Positions 53,055-63,192 of a stretch of DNA of 64,000 nt are shown one piece after another (the first letter of the stretch is position 1; every line of letters starts with the position of its first letter). The notes under the pieces are model-generated. The model ran no database searches, had not been told where the DNA came from, and saw only the letters and a program-made list of their open reading frames with translations. The DNA lies in assembly GCF_947077775.1 (NCBI RefSeq), contig NZ_CAMTTE010000001.1, positions 2,136,501-2,200,500 of the forward strand. The letters run 5' to 3'. This DNA is from Salinibacter pepae (GTDB lineage: Bacteria; Bacteroidota; Rhodothermia; Rhodothermales; Salinibacteraceae). Both the position numbers and the translations under genes were made by a program.

Positions 53055-54131
53055 ATGCGTCGTATTCTCATGATGCCGGACTACCGGTCTGATAATCCCT
53101 ACCAGCAACTGCTGGCAGATGGGCTGCTGGAGCAGGGCAAACAAGTTAAATTCCCAAAAGGGTACCGGCGCGTGCTTCCCGTTACCCGTGCATCTCTGGA
53201 CCATGCGCCCATTGACGTGCTTCATCTGCACTGGCCCGGCCCGTACCTCAAAGGACAAACTTGGGCTGTGAAGGTCGTCTACGCGGTGAAATTGCTCGTG
53301 GATTTGTTCTGCGTCAGGCAACAGGGCATCCGCATCGTGTGGACCGTGCACAATAAGGTTTCCCACGATACCGATGTCCCCGAACTAGAACTGTGGGTCC
53401 GACGAGGCGTGGCCCGACTGGCCGATCGGTTAATCGTGCACGACGAGGCGACGCGCCGTGAGGTCGCCAAGACGTACCGCATTCCGGCCGCGAAGATACA
53501 CGTGATCCCCCACGGGCACTATCGCGACGTGTACGGTGATTCCGTCCCGAAAGCGGAGGCGCGAGAGGCGTTGGACGTGCCCCAGATGGGCCGGGTTTTT
53601 CTCAATTTCGGCATGCTCCGCCCGTACAAGGGGATCGAAACCTTGCTTGACGTGTGGCCGGTCTACCAGCGCGATCATCCAGCAGACACGCTGCTCATCG
53701 CCGGTAAACCGGCCGATCTGGAATACGAGGAGGCCCTTCGGTCACAGGTCCAAGCCTGCCCAAATGCGATTCTCGAAGCCCGATTTATCCCCGACGAAGA
53801 CGTCCATCTTTACTTCAGTGCTGCCGATGTAATGGTCCTCCCGTTTCGGCAGATTACTACATCCGGCAGCATGCTGCTGGCAATGTCCTACGGCACCCCC
53901 ATTATCGCGCCGCGCATGGCCAGCCTTGAGAAAACGCTTCAACCTGCCACCGATCTGTTATACGAAGAGGAAAACTTGTTGTCAACGCTCCGTAGGAGCC
54001 AGCATGTAAACATTGAAGCACTGGCACAGAAGACAAAGGAGGCCTGCGATCGGCTGTCGTGGGATCGGATAAGTGGTCAGACGTGGGGTGTCTACGCGGA
54101 GGCCGCTCAGAAAGAACTGGTTTCAGCTTAA
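53055..54131 (+). CDS. GT4-family glycosyltransferase
   Basis: 358-residue GT-B enzyme. N-terminal half 'DVLHLHWPGPYLKGQTWAV' with the HWPG motif common to GT4 acting on GDP-sugars in capsule loci; linker VIPHGHYRDVYGD; C-terminal half FLNFGMLRPYKGIETLLDVW (nucleotide site) and VMVLPFRQITTSGSMLLAMS with the acidic/serine GT4 signature. Complete. Likely part of repeat-unit assembly. Confidence 0.92.
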   Translation: MRRILMMPDYRSDNPYQQLLADGLLEQGKQVKFPKGYRRVLPVTRASLDHAPIDVLHLHWPGPYLKGQTWAVKVVYAVKLLVDLFCVRQQGIRIVWTVHNKVSHDTDVPELELWVRRGVARLADRLIVHDEATRREVAKTYRIPAAKIHVIPHGHYRDVYGDSVPKAEAREALDVPQMGRVFLNFGMLRPYKGIETLLDVWPVYQRDHPADTLLIAGKPADLEYEEALRSQVQACPNAILEARFIPDEDVHLYFSAADVMVLPFRQITTSGSMLLAMSYGTPIIAPRMASLEKTLQPATDLLYEEENLLSTLRRSQHVNIEALAQKTKEACDRLSWDRISGQTWGVYAEAAQKELVSA

Positions 54132-54402
54132 GGAAGCGATAGCAAGAGACGACCCGAAGGGAATGTTTCTCTATCCAGTGATTGAACCCCTCGTCAGCGC
54201 CCTCATCGCCTGTTAAAACGCCGAACAGTGAGGCAGGGTGCCGTCAAAAGCGCGTTTGCACAGATGTAACCGCGTACGAAGATGATCATGTAGGATGACG
54301 GTCGCGACCGTCGGTAGCCGATGAGTCGCCACACAGTAAAATATTTGGCAAGAAAAACCTACCTCAAAGCACGTATCCTATTGTGATGACTTAGCGAGGT
54401 CT

Positions 54403-55152
54403 ATGTTGAATTTTATCGTCCCTCTCAAAAGCCCCGAGGTCTCTAGAGACTGGGAGGTTACGTCTCGGCTCTGCAATCGAACACTCTACTCAATTTGCCG
54501 GCAGACATGTCCGAGGTTTAGGGTAGTGCTGGTGTGCAATGAACGACCGGTCAACTGTTACCAGCACGAAAATCTGGAGGTTATCGAAGGCAGTTTTCCA
54601 GTACCTGACGAGGAATTGGGAAACATGGATGATAAGTTCAGGAAGCTGCGACGTGGTGCCCTACGACTTAAAGGTATCATGAGGAATGAAGAGTATTTCA
54701 TGGCTGTCGATGCCGATGACCTTGTGCATCGGGGCTTAGCCAAAAAAGTAAACTCTGATGCATGCGAAAATGGATGGTACTTTCCGTATGGCTATATTTA
54801 CCCAAACAATAGTTATTTTGTTTTCGTAAAAAATGAGTTTTATAAGTATTGCGGGACATCTTCAGTGGTAAAGTGCTATATTGAAGATATGCCTAATTCA
54901 GAGAAAGACTCAGGCTCGTTTTATCCTGGTGGTCACAGCAATATTGTAAAAAGGTATAACGACGCGGAAAGACCGCTCAAATCAATTGATTTTATTGGTG
55001 CGTGCTATACTGTAGACTCTGGCGAAAACCATTCTGGGGTATCCTGGAGAGGGTGGCATGGAAAAAAAAGATTCATAGAAAAAATGTTAAATATGAGGCC
55101 TATAATTTGGAATCAAATATCCCACAAGTTCGGGATGGGCTATTCTGAATAA
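54403..55152 (+). CDS. Glycosyltransferase (putative rhamnosyl/galactosyl type)
   Basis: 249 residues, AT-rich gene unlike its neighbours. Starts MLNFIVPLKSPEVSRDWEVT; the metal-binding stretch YFMAVDADDLVHRGLAKKV (DxDD) and 'SKFGPYPGGH'-like SGSFYPGGHSNIVKRYNDAE follow a GT-A fold, resembling the 'putative rhamnosyl transferase' family. The C-terminal HSGVSWRGWHGKKRF is conserved-looking. Codon use and GC suggest acquisition from a lower-GC donor. Sugar not assignable. Confidence 0.75.
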   Translation: MLNFIVPLKSPEVSRDWEVTSRLCNRTLYSICRQTCPRFRVVLVCNERPVNCYQHENLEVIEGSFPVPDEELGNMDDKFRKLRRGALRLKGIMRNEEYFMAVDADDLVHRGLAKKVNSDACENGWYFPYGYIYPNNSYFVFVKNEFYKYCGTSSVVKCYIEDMPNSEKDSGSFYPGGHSNIVKRYNDAERPLKSIDFIGACYTVDSGENHSGVSWRGWHGKKRFIEKMLNMRPIIWNQISHKFGMGYSE

Positions 55153-55608
55153 TAACTGTGCTGTTGATAGGGTGTGCTATCAAAAAATTACTAAAATACT
55201 TTCTTGTAGAAGCTCGATCGCTGAATCGAGGGGTCAGTGAATTTGAGTGCGGATCAGGTAACGAGGCAAAACATCAGTCGGGTCGTGGTTGCATGGACTA
55301 CAGTCTCCGGCATCTCAAGAATGTGTAATCCCAAATCAGCCGGCTAATCCTTGGAACCAGCCAACTATCCGTTTAACTACCAATGGATTCAGAAGCAGAC
55401 TGAAGCCTGGATCTTCCTCTTCCGCCTCTATAATCGAAGGAAGCGAATGGAAGCACCGTCCAACGAGTGACCCCAGAAGGCCCCTCACATGTTACCAGTA
55501 AAAGCCGCCCTCAAGCGAGTCACCCTTTCTACCAGACGTTTGGCGTTCGGCTTGCTGGGCACTTTGTTTATTTTCGTACTAACTGACACCTCCTGACTGA
55601 GAGATAAA
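55153..55608. other. Spacer between AT-rich glycan genes
   Basis: No intact gene. 55280-55440 has a weak frame (e.g. NYPFNYQWIQKQTEAWIFLF on one frame) that could be a decayed gene or transposase remnant, not assignable. Confidence 0.45.
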
Positions 55609-56508
55609 ATGACTGTAAAACAGCTACTAAAGAATATTCAAGGTGAAAAAGTATGGTACTGTCCAAATCCTGGCAATGCTGGTGATGCTTTGATTGCTGA
55701 AGGAACCTTTCAGATGCTTGAGAGATTAAACATCAAATATAACACAATACATAAAGATCAAAATGTCAACTTGAAAGGAGAAGTAGTTATTTATGGTGGT
55801 GGTGGATCATTCACTACGCGCTATGGTCACGTTAAGCAATTTATCGAAAAGCACAGAGGGCAAGCGAAAAGAATTATCGTTCTTCCTCAAAGCATACAGG
55901 GAAATAAAAACTTCATTTATAGCCTTGGAGGTAACGTCGATATATTTGCTCGTGAAAGGTATAGCTACGAGCATGCTAAAAAATCAAGCAAAAATGCAAA
56001 TGTATACATCGACCAAGATATGGCACTTAACATAGATGTGCAAAAAGTGATCAGTAAAGCAAAATGTGGAATACTTTGTATGTCATTGGAGTCATTTGTA
56101 AAAAAAATGGTAGGATACAAAAAGGGATTTTATGTACCCTTCAAGAAAAATATGAGTTTTTGCTACAACTACATTTCAAATTCCATAATAGACAACGATG
56201 ATGTGCTTAACTTCTACCGAAAAGATTCCGAGTCAATAATGGAAAAAGTGCCGGAAAATAACATAGATGTGTCTGATCTATTTACAACCGGAGTATTTAA
56301 TAAACATACGGCTCTAGCCTCAAGTTATTTCTTTTTAAAATTTGTAAACAGGTATAGTGTTATAAATACTGATAGGCTGCACGGCGCTATAGGGTCTATG
56401 TTGTTGAAAAAAGAGGTAAACTTTTATCCAAATGATTACCATAAGAGTGTTGGTGTATATGAGTATTCTATTGAAGGTGAGTATGATAAAATAAGTTGGC
56501 ACGGATAA
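55609..56508 (+). CDS. Polysaccharide pyruvyl transferase family protein
   Basis: 299 residues, very AT-rich. 'VWYCPNPGNAGDALIAEGTF' and YGGGGSFTTRYGHVKQFIEK are the hallmark N-terminal motifs of the PS_pyruv_trans family (NxGDxLI and GGG), with 'RIIVLPQSIQGNKNF' and the C-terminal VINTDRLHGAIGSMLLKKEV (RLHG). These enzymes add a ketal pyruvate from PEP to a sugar, giving an acidic polymer. Together with sulfation this would make the glycan strongly anionic. Clear sign of horizontal acquisition by base composition. Confidence 0.93.
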   Translation: MTVKQLLKNIQGEKVWYCPNPGNAGDALIAEGTFQMLERLNIKYNTIHKDQNVNLKGEVVIYGGGGSFTTRYGHVKQFIEKHRGQAKRIIVLPQSIQGNKNFIYSLGGNVDIFARERYSYEHAKKSSKNANVYIDQDMALNIDVQKVISKAKCGILCMSLESFVKKMVGYKKGFYVPFKKNMSFCYNYISNSIIDNDDVLNFYRKDSESIMEKVPENNIDVSDLFTTGVFNKHTALASSYFFLKFVNRYSVINTDRLHGAIGSMLLKKEVNFYPNDYHKSVGVYEYSIEGEYDKISWHG

Positions 56509-56531
56509 TTTACGAAGCTTAACTTTCAGGA

Positions 56532-57482
56532 ATGACTGAGGTGAGTGTTAGTATCCTAATTCCCTGCTACAACGCCGAGCAGTGGATTGGCGAGGCTATC
56601 GAGAGCGCGCTGGCACAGACATACCCCCACACGGAGGTGATCGTGTGGGATGATGGGTCCACCGACGGGAGTGCTGATGTCATCGCCTCGTACGAGCCGA
56701 ACATCACGTGGGGAAGCGGGCCCAACCGAGGCGGAGCAGCGGCGCGCAATGAACTGCTAGAGCGCGCCTCTGGATCGTGGATCCAGTATCTGGATGCCGA
56801 TGATTATCTGGAGTCTGACAAGCTCACCCAGCAGGTAGAGGATCTACAGGTTTCTCCGCAAGATGTGGATGTGTTGTACGGGCCGGTCACGATGCAGTAC
56901 GAGCAAGAAGAAGGAGTGCGAAAGGACGTGCTGCCGATTGAGTATCCAGACGATCCCTGGGCGTCGCTTGTGACGTGGGACCTTCCGCAAACGGGGGGGC
57001 CGCTCTGGCGAAAAGGGGCCATCATGGATGTTGGCGGATGGAAAGAGGATCAACCCGTATGTCAAGAGCACGAACTGTATCTGCGGCTGTTGATGGCTGA
57101 CAAGAACTTTGTGTACGCCGATTCCGGAGGGGCCGTATACCGTCAGTGGAGCGAGGAGACGGTGTGTCGACGGGACCAACCCAAAACGTATCGGCACCGA
57201 CTGGCCATCATGCGGCGGGCGGAGGAGTTTCTCATTGACCAGGACATGATGACCCCAGTGCGCCGCCGGGCGCTGAACCAGGCGTATTTGGAATGCAGCC
57301 GCATGGTCTGGCTTTTCGACCGGGACTGGGCCCGGTCAATAATTGCACATGTGGAAGCGATGAATGAAGGACAGTTTCAGCCCAGTGATCAGGTACCACG
57401 CTCGTATCGGTGGCTTTATCGGCTCTTTGGATTTAATACAGCTGAACGTGTGGCGGCCTGGAAACGAAAGTTGGTGTCGTAA
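56532..57482 (+). CDS. GT2-family glycosyltransferase
   Basis: 316 residues. 'VSVSILIPCYNAEQWIGEAI' start, donor region VIVWDDGSTDGSADVIASYE, DxD-type YLDADDYLESDKLTQQ and acceptor-side 'CQEHELYLRLLMADK' acidic motif. GC content returns to the local norm. Its stop overlaps the next start (taatga), so the pair is co-translated. Confidence 0.94.
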   Translation: MTEVSVSILIPCYNAEQWIGEAIESALAQTYPHTEVIVWDDGSTDGSADVIASYEPNITWGSGPNRGGAAARNELLERASGSWIQYLDADDYLESDKLTQQVEDLQVSPQDVDVLYGPVTMQYEQEEGVRKDVLPIEYPDDPWASLVTWDLPQTGGPLWRKGAIMDVGGWKEDQPVCQEHELYLRLLMADKNFVYADSGGAVYRQWSEETVCRRDQPKTYRHRLAIMRRAEEFLIDQDMMTPVRRRALNQAYLECSRMVWLFDRDWARSIIAHVEAMNEGQFQPSDQVPRSYRWLYRLFGFNTAERVAAWKRKLVS

Positions 57483-58393
57483 TGAGCAACGAGCAGCCTT
57501 TCTTTTCGGTTATGATTCCCGTATACAACCGGGCGGAGATGATCTCCGATACGCTGGAGTCCGTCTTCGATCAGGAATACGACGACTACGAGGTCATCGT
57601 CGTGGATGACGGCTCAACGGACGGTACCGTTGAGGTCGTGAAATCATACGGTGACCGGGTGACGCTCCTCCAGCAGGAAAACAGAGGCCCCGGGGCAGCT
57701 CGCAATACCGGTTTGGAGGAAGTGAAGGGCACGTATATAGCTTTTCTCGACAGCGATGATCGGTGGTTCCCCTGGACGCTGGCGGTGTACGACCAGGTAA
57801 TTCATGCCCACGATCATCCTGCTTTCCTTGCGGGGAAACCATTTCTGTTTTCGGAGCCCGACGAATTAGGTTCAGTCTCGAGAGAAAGCGTTGGCACAGA
57901 GTCCTTTTCGGACTACTTTGCCAGTGGGGATGAGTGGCGATGGTGGGGCGTTTCCTCCTTCGTAGTTCGTGGTGATGAGCTGCGGAAAGTGGGAGGGTTC
58001 GCAAATCGGCCGATCAATGCTGAGGATGCCGATCTAGCCCTGCGATTGGGAGAGGCTCCGGGCTTTGTTGATGTGAGGACGCCGGCGACGTTTGCGTATC
58101 GCCAGCATCAGAACAATCTGATGTCTTCAGTGGCAAAGAATGCGAAGGGGGGACGACACCTCGTTGAGCAGGAGATGCGGGGAAATTATCCCGGCGGAGA
58201 ACGCCGTGCCCTGGAGCGGTATCGAATACTTACACGACACATACGGCCCATAAGCCTCGCATGTCTTTGTGCCGGGAGGACAGACGAAGCTTGGGGCTTG
58301 TATCGGAATACGGCAGGCTGGAATTGGAAGCTGAACCGGTGGCGTTACCTGTTCGGGTTTCCGATGTACGCACTACGTGAACGTGTCCTATAA
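57482..58393 (+). CDS. GT2-family glycosyltransferase
   Basis: 303 residues. 'FFSVMIPVYNRAEMISDTLE' start, VIVVDDGSTDGTVEVVKSYG, 'NTGLEEVKGTYIAFLDSDDRWFPW' (DSDD), and the acceptor-side NAEDADLALRLGEAPG. Overlaps its upstream partner's stop and the downstream acyltransferase start by a few bases. One of several GT2 enzymes expected for a multi-sugar repeat unit. Confidence 0.94.
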   Translation: MSNEQPFFSVMIPVYNRAEMISDTLESVFDQEYDDYEVIVVDDGSTDGTVEVVKSYGDRVTLLQQENRGPGAARNTGLEEVKGTYIAFLDSDDRWFPWTLAVYDQVIHAHDHPAFLAGKPFLFSEPDELGSVSRESVGTESFSDYFASGDEWRWWGVSSFVVRGDELRKVGGFANRPINAEDADLALRLGEAPGFVDVRTPATFAYRQHQNNLMSSVAKNAKGGRHLVEQEMRGNYPGGERRALERYRILTRHIRPISLACLCAGRTDEAWGLYRNTAGWNWKLNRWRYLFGFPMYALRERVL

Positions 58394-58973
58394 CGGAGCC
58401 TCAAGAATATACGTGACACGATGGGCTGAGAAGGCACATACGGTCGTAAACGGGGTCTGTCGCAAGGCGCGAGCCTGGTGGCTGCGGCAGCGGGGTGTCG
58501 CCATGGGGCCGTCCTGTTGGATACAAGATGTGATGATCCCCCGCAACCCTGGAGGCATCCAGTTAGGTGCAGGGGTTATGCTCGATCGACAGGTCGTTCT
58601 TTTGGCCGTTGAGGGGAATCGAGAACGACCCTCAATTGTGATTCAGGACGACGCGTACGTCAATCGATTCACATTTATTGACGCGTCAGATCGCGTGGAG
58701 ATTGGTCCGAAGACGATGATTGGGCCGAACTGTTATATTACCGACCACGATCATGGAACGGCGACCGGGGATCAGGTTGGGGATCAGCCCCTTGTGAATG
58801 AACAGGTTCATGTTGGGAAAGACGTATGGATCGGGGCGGGTGCCATCGTGCTGAAAGGGGTTGAGGTTGGCGATCACGCGATCGTGGCCGCGGGGGCTGT
58901 CGTTACGGAATCAGTTCCCTCGTATGGAGTAGTGGCTGGAGTTCCCGCAGAGATTATACGAATCCGAGAGTAG
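58377..58973 (+). CDS. Left-handed beta-helix acyltransferase (WbbJ/WcaF-like)
   Basis: 198 residues. Hexapeptide-repeat acyltransferase: 'VEIGPKTMIGPNCYITDHDHGT', then NEQVHVGKDVWIGAGAIVLK and GVEVGDHAIVAAGAVVTESV with the [LIV]-GXXXX repeats and a catalytic His near DHDHGT. The GTG start at 58377 overlaps the previous gene by 17 bases; the next in-frame ATG (58503) would remove ~42 residues, so a start near 58377 is preferred. Probably O-acetylates a sugar of the repeat unit. Confidence 0.93.
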   Translation: MNVSYNGASRIYVTRWAEKAHTVVNGVCRKARAWWLRQRGVAMGPSCWIQDVMIPRNPGGIQLGAGVMLDRQVVLLAVEGNRERPSIVIQDDAYVNRFTFIDASDRVEIGPKTMIGPNCYITDHDHGTATGDQVGDQPLVNEQVHVGKDVWIGAGAIVLKGVEVGDHAIVAAGAVVTESVPSYGVVAGVPAEIIRIRE

Positions 58974-58980
58974 GATTTAG

Positions 58981-59838
58981 ATGCCCGACCACACGGTCCC
59001 CGTCTCCGCCATCATTCCAACCTGGCGGCGTCTTGCTCCGCTTCGCAAGACGCTCGACGTGCTTCGTTCCTGTGAGCCGTCTCCGGCGGAGATCCTCGTG
59101 CACGTGGATGCTGGTGATGACGACACTGCTCCCTGGCTGCGAGAGAATGCGACGGAAGTGCAGGTGCTCGAGAGTGATGAGCGAAGAGGCCCCGGTGGGG
59201 GCCGCAACCGCCTCATGGCGGCCTCAAGCCAGCCCTACGTGGCGAGCCTCGACGACGACTCGTATCCGCTGGACGCCGACTACTTCGCCCGTGTCGTGGA
59301 GGCGTTTGACCGGCATCCTGAAGCGGGAATGATTGCCGCCGTGATCACACTCCGTGAGGAAGACCCTGAGCCCATTCGAAATGAGGCCGAAGAGGTGGCT
59401 CTCTTTACAGGATGCGGGTGTATCTATCGGAGAAAAGCCTGGAGGGAGGTGAACGGATACATTCCCCGAGCCGTGGCGTACGGACTAGAAGAGGTGGATC
59501 TGGCGTTGCAGATGTTGGATGAGGGATGGAAAATTTTTCGGGACCACCGTCTGCGAGTCCGTCATGACACCAACCTTACGCACCACGACAATCCAGAGCA
59601 GACTGCAAGCACGATCGTAAATACGGCGGTGCTTCCGTACATTCGGTATCCAAAACGTTATTGGTTTTGGGGAGCGGCGCAGTACCTGAACAAAATTCGC
59701 TGGTTCATTGCTGCGGGACGAACAGAAGGAATCGGGCGGGGGATCCGGAATACCATCTCGAAGCTTTGGGAGTATCGCGGGCTGCGAAGCCCAGTAGACC
59801 CCGATACGCTTCAGAAATTTCGAGAACTGCGGGGGTAG
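58981..59838 (+). CDS. GT2-family glycosyltransferase
   Basis: 285 residues, eight bases after the acyltransferase. 'VPVSAIIPTWRRLAPLRKTL' start, HVDAGDDDTAPWL, 'GGGRNRLMAASSQPYVASLDDDSYPLDADYF' (DDDS metal site) and GCGCIYRRKAWREVNGYIPR with a 'GLEEVDLALQML' acceptor motif. Resembles rhamnosyltransferase-type GT2 proteins. Confidence 0.93.
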   Translation: MPDHTVPVSAIIPTWRRLAPLRKTLDVLRSCEPSPAEILVHVDAGDDDTAPWLRENATEVQVLESDERRGPGGGRNRLMAASSQPYVASLDDDSYPLDADYFARVVEAFDRHPEAGMIAAVITLREEDPEPIRNEAEEVALFTGCGCIYRRKAWREVNGYIPRAVAYGLEEVDLALQMLDEGWKIFRDHRLRVRHDTNLTHHDNPEQTASTIVNTAVLPYIRYPKRYWFWGAAQYLNKIRWFIAAGRTEGIGRGIRNTISKLWEYRGLRSPVDPDTLQKFRELRG

Positions 59839-59859
59839 CCCCCGATAGAGTTGAATGAA

Positions 59860-61089
59860 ATGGCTGAACATGCATCCTGGCTCGTTGCCCAGATTGGAGC
59901 CCGCGAGCACTACGCCATTGCACGCGGTCTGCATCGGCACGGGCACCTTCAAGGACTGATCACGGACGCCTGGGTGGAGCCCACTTCCCTCCTCCGGTCC
60001 CTTCCCGGGCGCCCGTTTCAGAAGTTGACCGAGCGGTATCATTCCGACCTCCGAGGGGCAGACGTACATCACTTCACCCGTTCACTGCTCGGCTTCGAGG
60101 CATGGGTTCGCCTGCGGGGAACGACGGGTTGGGACCGCGTCATGCGTCGAAACCAATGGTTTCAGCGTCGGGCGGTGCCTGCTGTCCGGCGCCTCGCTGC
60201 CGAGGCGGATGATTCCCCGGTCATCTATGCCTACAGCTACGCCGCCCGTGCCCTTTTTGAAGAGGGGCAGGATCGAAATGCTCAAGCCGTGCTGGGACAG
60301 ATTAACGCGGGTCCGTATGAGGAGGACCTCGTGGCCGCGCAGCAGGAGCAGCATCCTGGCTTCGACGAGCAGTTCGTGCGGGCCCCGGCCCGCTACTGGG
60401 AACACTGGCGAGAGGAGTGCGAAATGGCCGACACCATTGTCGTTAATTCGGACTGGTCCCGCACGGCCCTCGACGAGGCCGGGATCGAGACGGACAAGGT
60501 CTCCGTCGTGCCGCTCATCTACGAGGCGGACCCGATTTCCGTCGACGAAGACGCTTATCCGAAGCAGTTTTCTGCGGAGCGCCCCCTGCGCGTTCTCTAT
60601 CTCGGGACCCTCACGCTGCGGAAGGGCATTGCTCCCCTGTTGGAGGCGGCGTCCCTGGTGGAGGACCGTCCCGTCGAGTGGTGGATCGTCGGCGACGGGC
60701 CCGTCACGATTCCGGAGCCCTATCGATCGCACGAGCAGATTCGATGGGTGGGGCAGGTGCCACGGAGTGAGGTGGATGCGTACTACCGGGACGCCGATGT
60801 CTTCATTCTGCCCACGATTTCGGATGGGTTCGCCTTGACCCAGCTGGAGGCGCAGGCCCAGGGGCTTCCGGTGATTGCCTCACAGCGGTGCGGAGATGTC
60901 GTCCGGCACGGGCAAAACGGGTTACGCCTGGGCGCCGTGACGCCCGAAGAGATTGCGGACGCGGTGGTCCAGTGCCTCAATCACCCGGATCGGCTGCGAG
61001 ACATGGCCGTACAGGCCACGAGCCGGGTGGCCGATTTTCGGGAGGAAGCCGTACTCCCGCAGCTCCTAAGTGTAGTTCAGGAGGGGTGA
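59860..61089 (+). CDS. GT4-family glycosyltransferase
   Basis: 409 residues from ATG 59860 (a TTG at 59851 would add three residues). GT-B enzyme: N-terminal acceptor half with 'WLVAQIGAREHYAIARGLHR', C-terminal nucleotide-sugar half PLRVLYLGTLTLRKGIAPLL, GDGPVTIPEPYRSHE, YRDADVFILPTISDGFALTQ and 'EAQAQGLPVIASQRCGD' (Ex7E). Complete. Confidence 0.93.
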   Translation: MAEHASWLVAQIGAREHYAIARGLHRHGHLQGLITDAWVEPTSLLRSLPGRPFQKLTERYHSDLRGADVHHFTRSLLGFEAWVRLRGTTGWDRVMRRNQWFQRRAVPAVRRLAAEADDSPVIYAYSYAARALFEEGQDRNAQAVLGQINAGPYEEDLVAAQQEQHPGFDEQFVRAPARYWEHWREECEMADTIVVNSDWSRTALDEAGIETDKVSVVPLIYEADPISVDEDAYPKQFSAERPLRVLYLGTLTLRKGIAPLLEAASLVEDRPVEWWIVGDGPVTIPEPYRSHEQIRWVGQVPRSEVDAYYRDADVFILPTISDGFALTQLEAQAQGLPVIASQRCGDVVRHGQNGLRLGAVTPEEIADAVVQCLNHPDRLRDMAVQATSRVADFREEAVLPQLLSVVQEG

Positions 61090-61334
61090 CGTGTCGGCAA
61101 AGAGGAATGCCAGCCCCTCACGGGTCCACGTCCTCCTGAGGCCGACGGCCGTCGGCAGAAGGATCTCTTTGAATGACGCAGAAGCGAGCCTGAGAGGCAT
61201 GCCGATTCTTTCCCTTTCCGCCTGATTCGAAGAAACTTTTGTCGTATAGAAAGGTCGAGAACTGGATTTTGAGATCACGGGGGTCCGCCAAAACTGAAGA
61301 CTGACCACCTACCAACACGGAACGGGCAAATGCT

Positions 61335-62792
61335 ATGAATAGAGCAGGTGGCAGCAGAACTCGGGCCCGGGCGCAGCGTCTCCAATCGGCGCCGAATACG
61401 CCGGACTGGGGCGCCACGGTCCTGTTCCTGGCAACGCTCTTTGTGACGGCCTTCTTCCTGGATGGCCGCTCCTCCTACGCGGTGGCGCATCGTGCCGCCA
61501 TCGGGGTTGGGATCGGACTCGGTGGGCTGACGCTCCTCGAGATGCGCCACTCCTGGAGACATCTCTTTCGGGCCGACCTGATGGCGATGGCGGCCCTGTA
61601 CTTCCTGACACTGTTCGAGTTTTGGTTTTCGCAGTCGGCGTTCGCAAATCAGATTACGGCCCCGCTCGTGCAGCAGGGGGCGGAGCTCGTGCTGTGGGGG
61701 TTCGGGGGACTGGCCCTGGGACGTCATTTCGTGCCCGGCCCCAGCCAGAAGGTCACGCGACTCATGCGGCAGCCCACCCCGCCCTCTTTGATCGTCGGGG
61801 TATTCTGGGTCTGCATGGGGATCGGATACCTGTACATGCTTCTGGCCGTGAACTTCAATCTTGTGGCCATGGTGGAGTATATGCTGGAGCCTCGGTTTGG
61901 TCGGCCCTGGGGACGAGGGCGGCTCGGAGGATGGTGGGCCCTGGTTCATGAACTCAGTTTGTTCAAGTATCTGGTTCCTCCACTCGCAGGAGTCGTTTTT
62001 GCCCGCCGTCAACGGTACTCTACCGGACAGACGCTTTCAGTCACCGGAGGGGCGCTCTTTGTTTTGTTCGACGGGTTTGCGAGTGGCACCCGGCACGTCT
62101 TCGGCATCTACCTTCTCACCTTCCTCGTCGGATACAGCTTTGCGCTGCCACATGGGAAATGGAAAAAGGCCGCGGTCGTGTCCGGAGCGGGGGCTCTCCT
62201 GATGTACTGGGCGACGAGCGTCATGCTGGCGTTCCGGGGCATCGGGCTCGGGGCGTACGTGGCCCTCGGCGGCAGCAGTCGGTATCTTGAGGGAAAATCG
62301 GGGCTCTTCATTGACTACAATCTGCGAAACATTTCCCAGTTGACGGAGGCCTTTCCGGAACCCTACGGTTACCTCGGGTGGGAAGTCCCGTACTGGGCGT
62401 TGGTTAAGCCCATTCCCCGCGCGTTGTGGCCGGGCAAGCCGACGGGACTGAGTACGGGAATTGAGGAGGCCCTGGGCGCTGAAGGGTTGACGCTGTCGAC
62501 GACCTTCGTTGGGGAGGCCTACATGGCCGGGGGAACGGTCGGCGTCGTTCTGATCGCCACGGTCCTCGGGATGCTCTGCAGCTGGTGGACGCAGCACCTG
62601 ACACGCCGAAACTCGGACTTGGGCATTCTCGTCTACGCGTCGGGCTTCTTTGCAATCGCCGTTGGAATGCGCAGCATGTTTTGGGTCACCACGGGCATGC
62701 TGCCCGCCGTGGCCGCCGTCGTGGGGGGAACGATTTTGCTCCGGCAGTACACCTCGTCTCGGCCCCAGCGTGCGGCCCGGGCCGTCCATTGA
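61335..62792 (+). CDS. Wzy-like O-antigen/capsule polymerase
   Basis: 485-residue integral membrane protein with about eleven hydrophobic helices (e.g. VLFLATLFVTAFFLDG; LFVLFDGFASGTRHVFGIYL; TVGVVLIATVLGMLCSW) and a long hydrophilic loop near residues ~330-380 (SSRYLEGKSGLFIDYNLRNI). This fits the oligosaccharide-repeat polymerase (Wzy/EpsG-like) fold that joins lipid-linked repeat units in the periplasm. With the Wzc-like kinase it forms the Wzx/Wzy-type pathway; the flippase is not seen in the window. Confidence 0.85.
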   Translation: MNRAGGSRTRARAQRLQSAPNTPDWGATVLFLATLFVTAFFLDGRSSYAVAHRAAIGVGIGLGGLTLLEMRHSWRHLFRADLMAMAALYFLTLFEFWFSQSAFANQITAPLVQQGAELVLWGFGGLALGRHFVPGPSQKVTRLMRQPTPPSLIVGVFWVCMGIGYLYMLLAVNFNLVAMVEYMLEPRFGRPWGRGRLGGWWALVHELSLFKYLVPPLAGVVFARRQRYSTGQTLSVTGGALFVLFDGFASGTRHVFGIYLLTFLVGYSFALPHGKWKKAAVVSGAGALLMYWATSVMLAFRGIGLGAYVALGGSSRYLEGKSGLFIDYNLRNISQLTEAFPEPYGYLGWEVPYWALVKPIPRALWPGKPTGLSTGIEEALGAEGLTLSTTFVGEAYMAGGTVGVVLIATVLGMLCSWWTQHLTRRNSDLGILVYASGFFAIAVGMRSMFWVTTGMLPAVAAVVGGTILLRQYTSSRPQRAARAVH

Positions 62793-63192
62793 ATCGGGGA
62801 GGCAGCGGCTCGGATGCAGTGCGAGAAGGCAATTGTGCCCGTTCTCTCCCCGCCACATCTCTGTGACAAGAATTCCAATGAGGCAGGCGCAGCGGAGGGC
62901 AATTGCATGAGCGCAAACCGTCGCTCCAAACTCGATTTGGAGCCCATACTTCCGGAAGGGGAAGCCTGCCCATTCGGTCGGATAGGTCCCACACGAGCGA
63001 AGCGACTGATGCAATAAATCAAGTTTGGGACGACAAACCAGAGGGCTTTTTTGTGTCTCCACTGCCAGAAAATGGATGTCTGAGCATCCGTCTGAATCTG
63101 CTAGCTATTGATGCGGTTGCCCTGAGGCGCAGCGTCGCCGTCAGAATGACCCGTGAGTGCGAACGTTTTTCTGGGTAAGAATCCCTCTCTCT
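62793..63192. other. Intergenic stretch
   Basis: No gene seen; short frames on both strands are family-less. Would hold the promoter of the last glycosyltransferase if it is not co-transcribed with the polymerase gene. Confidence 0.5.
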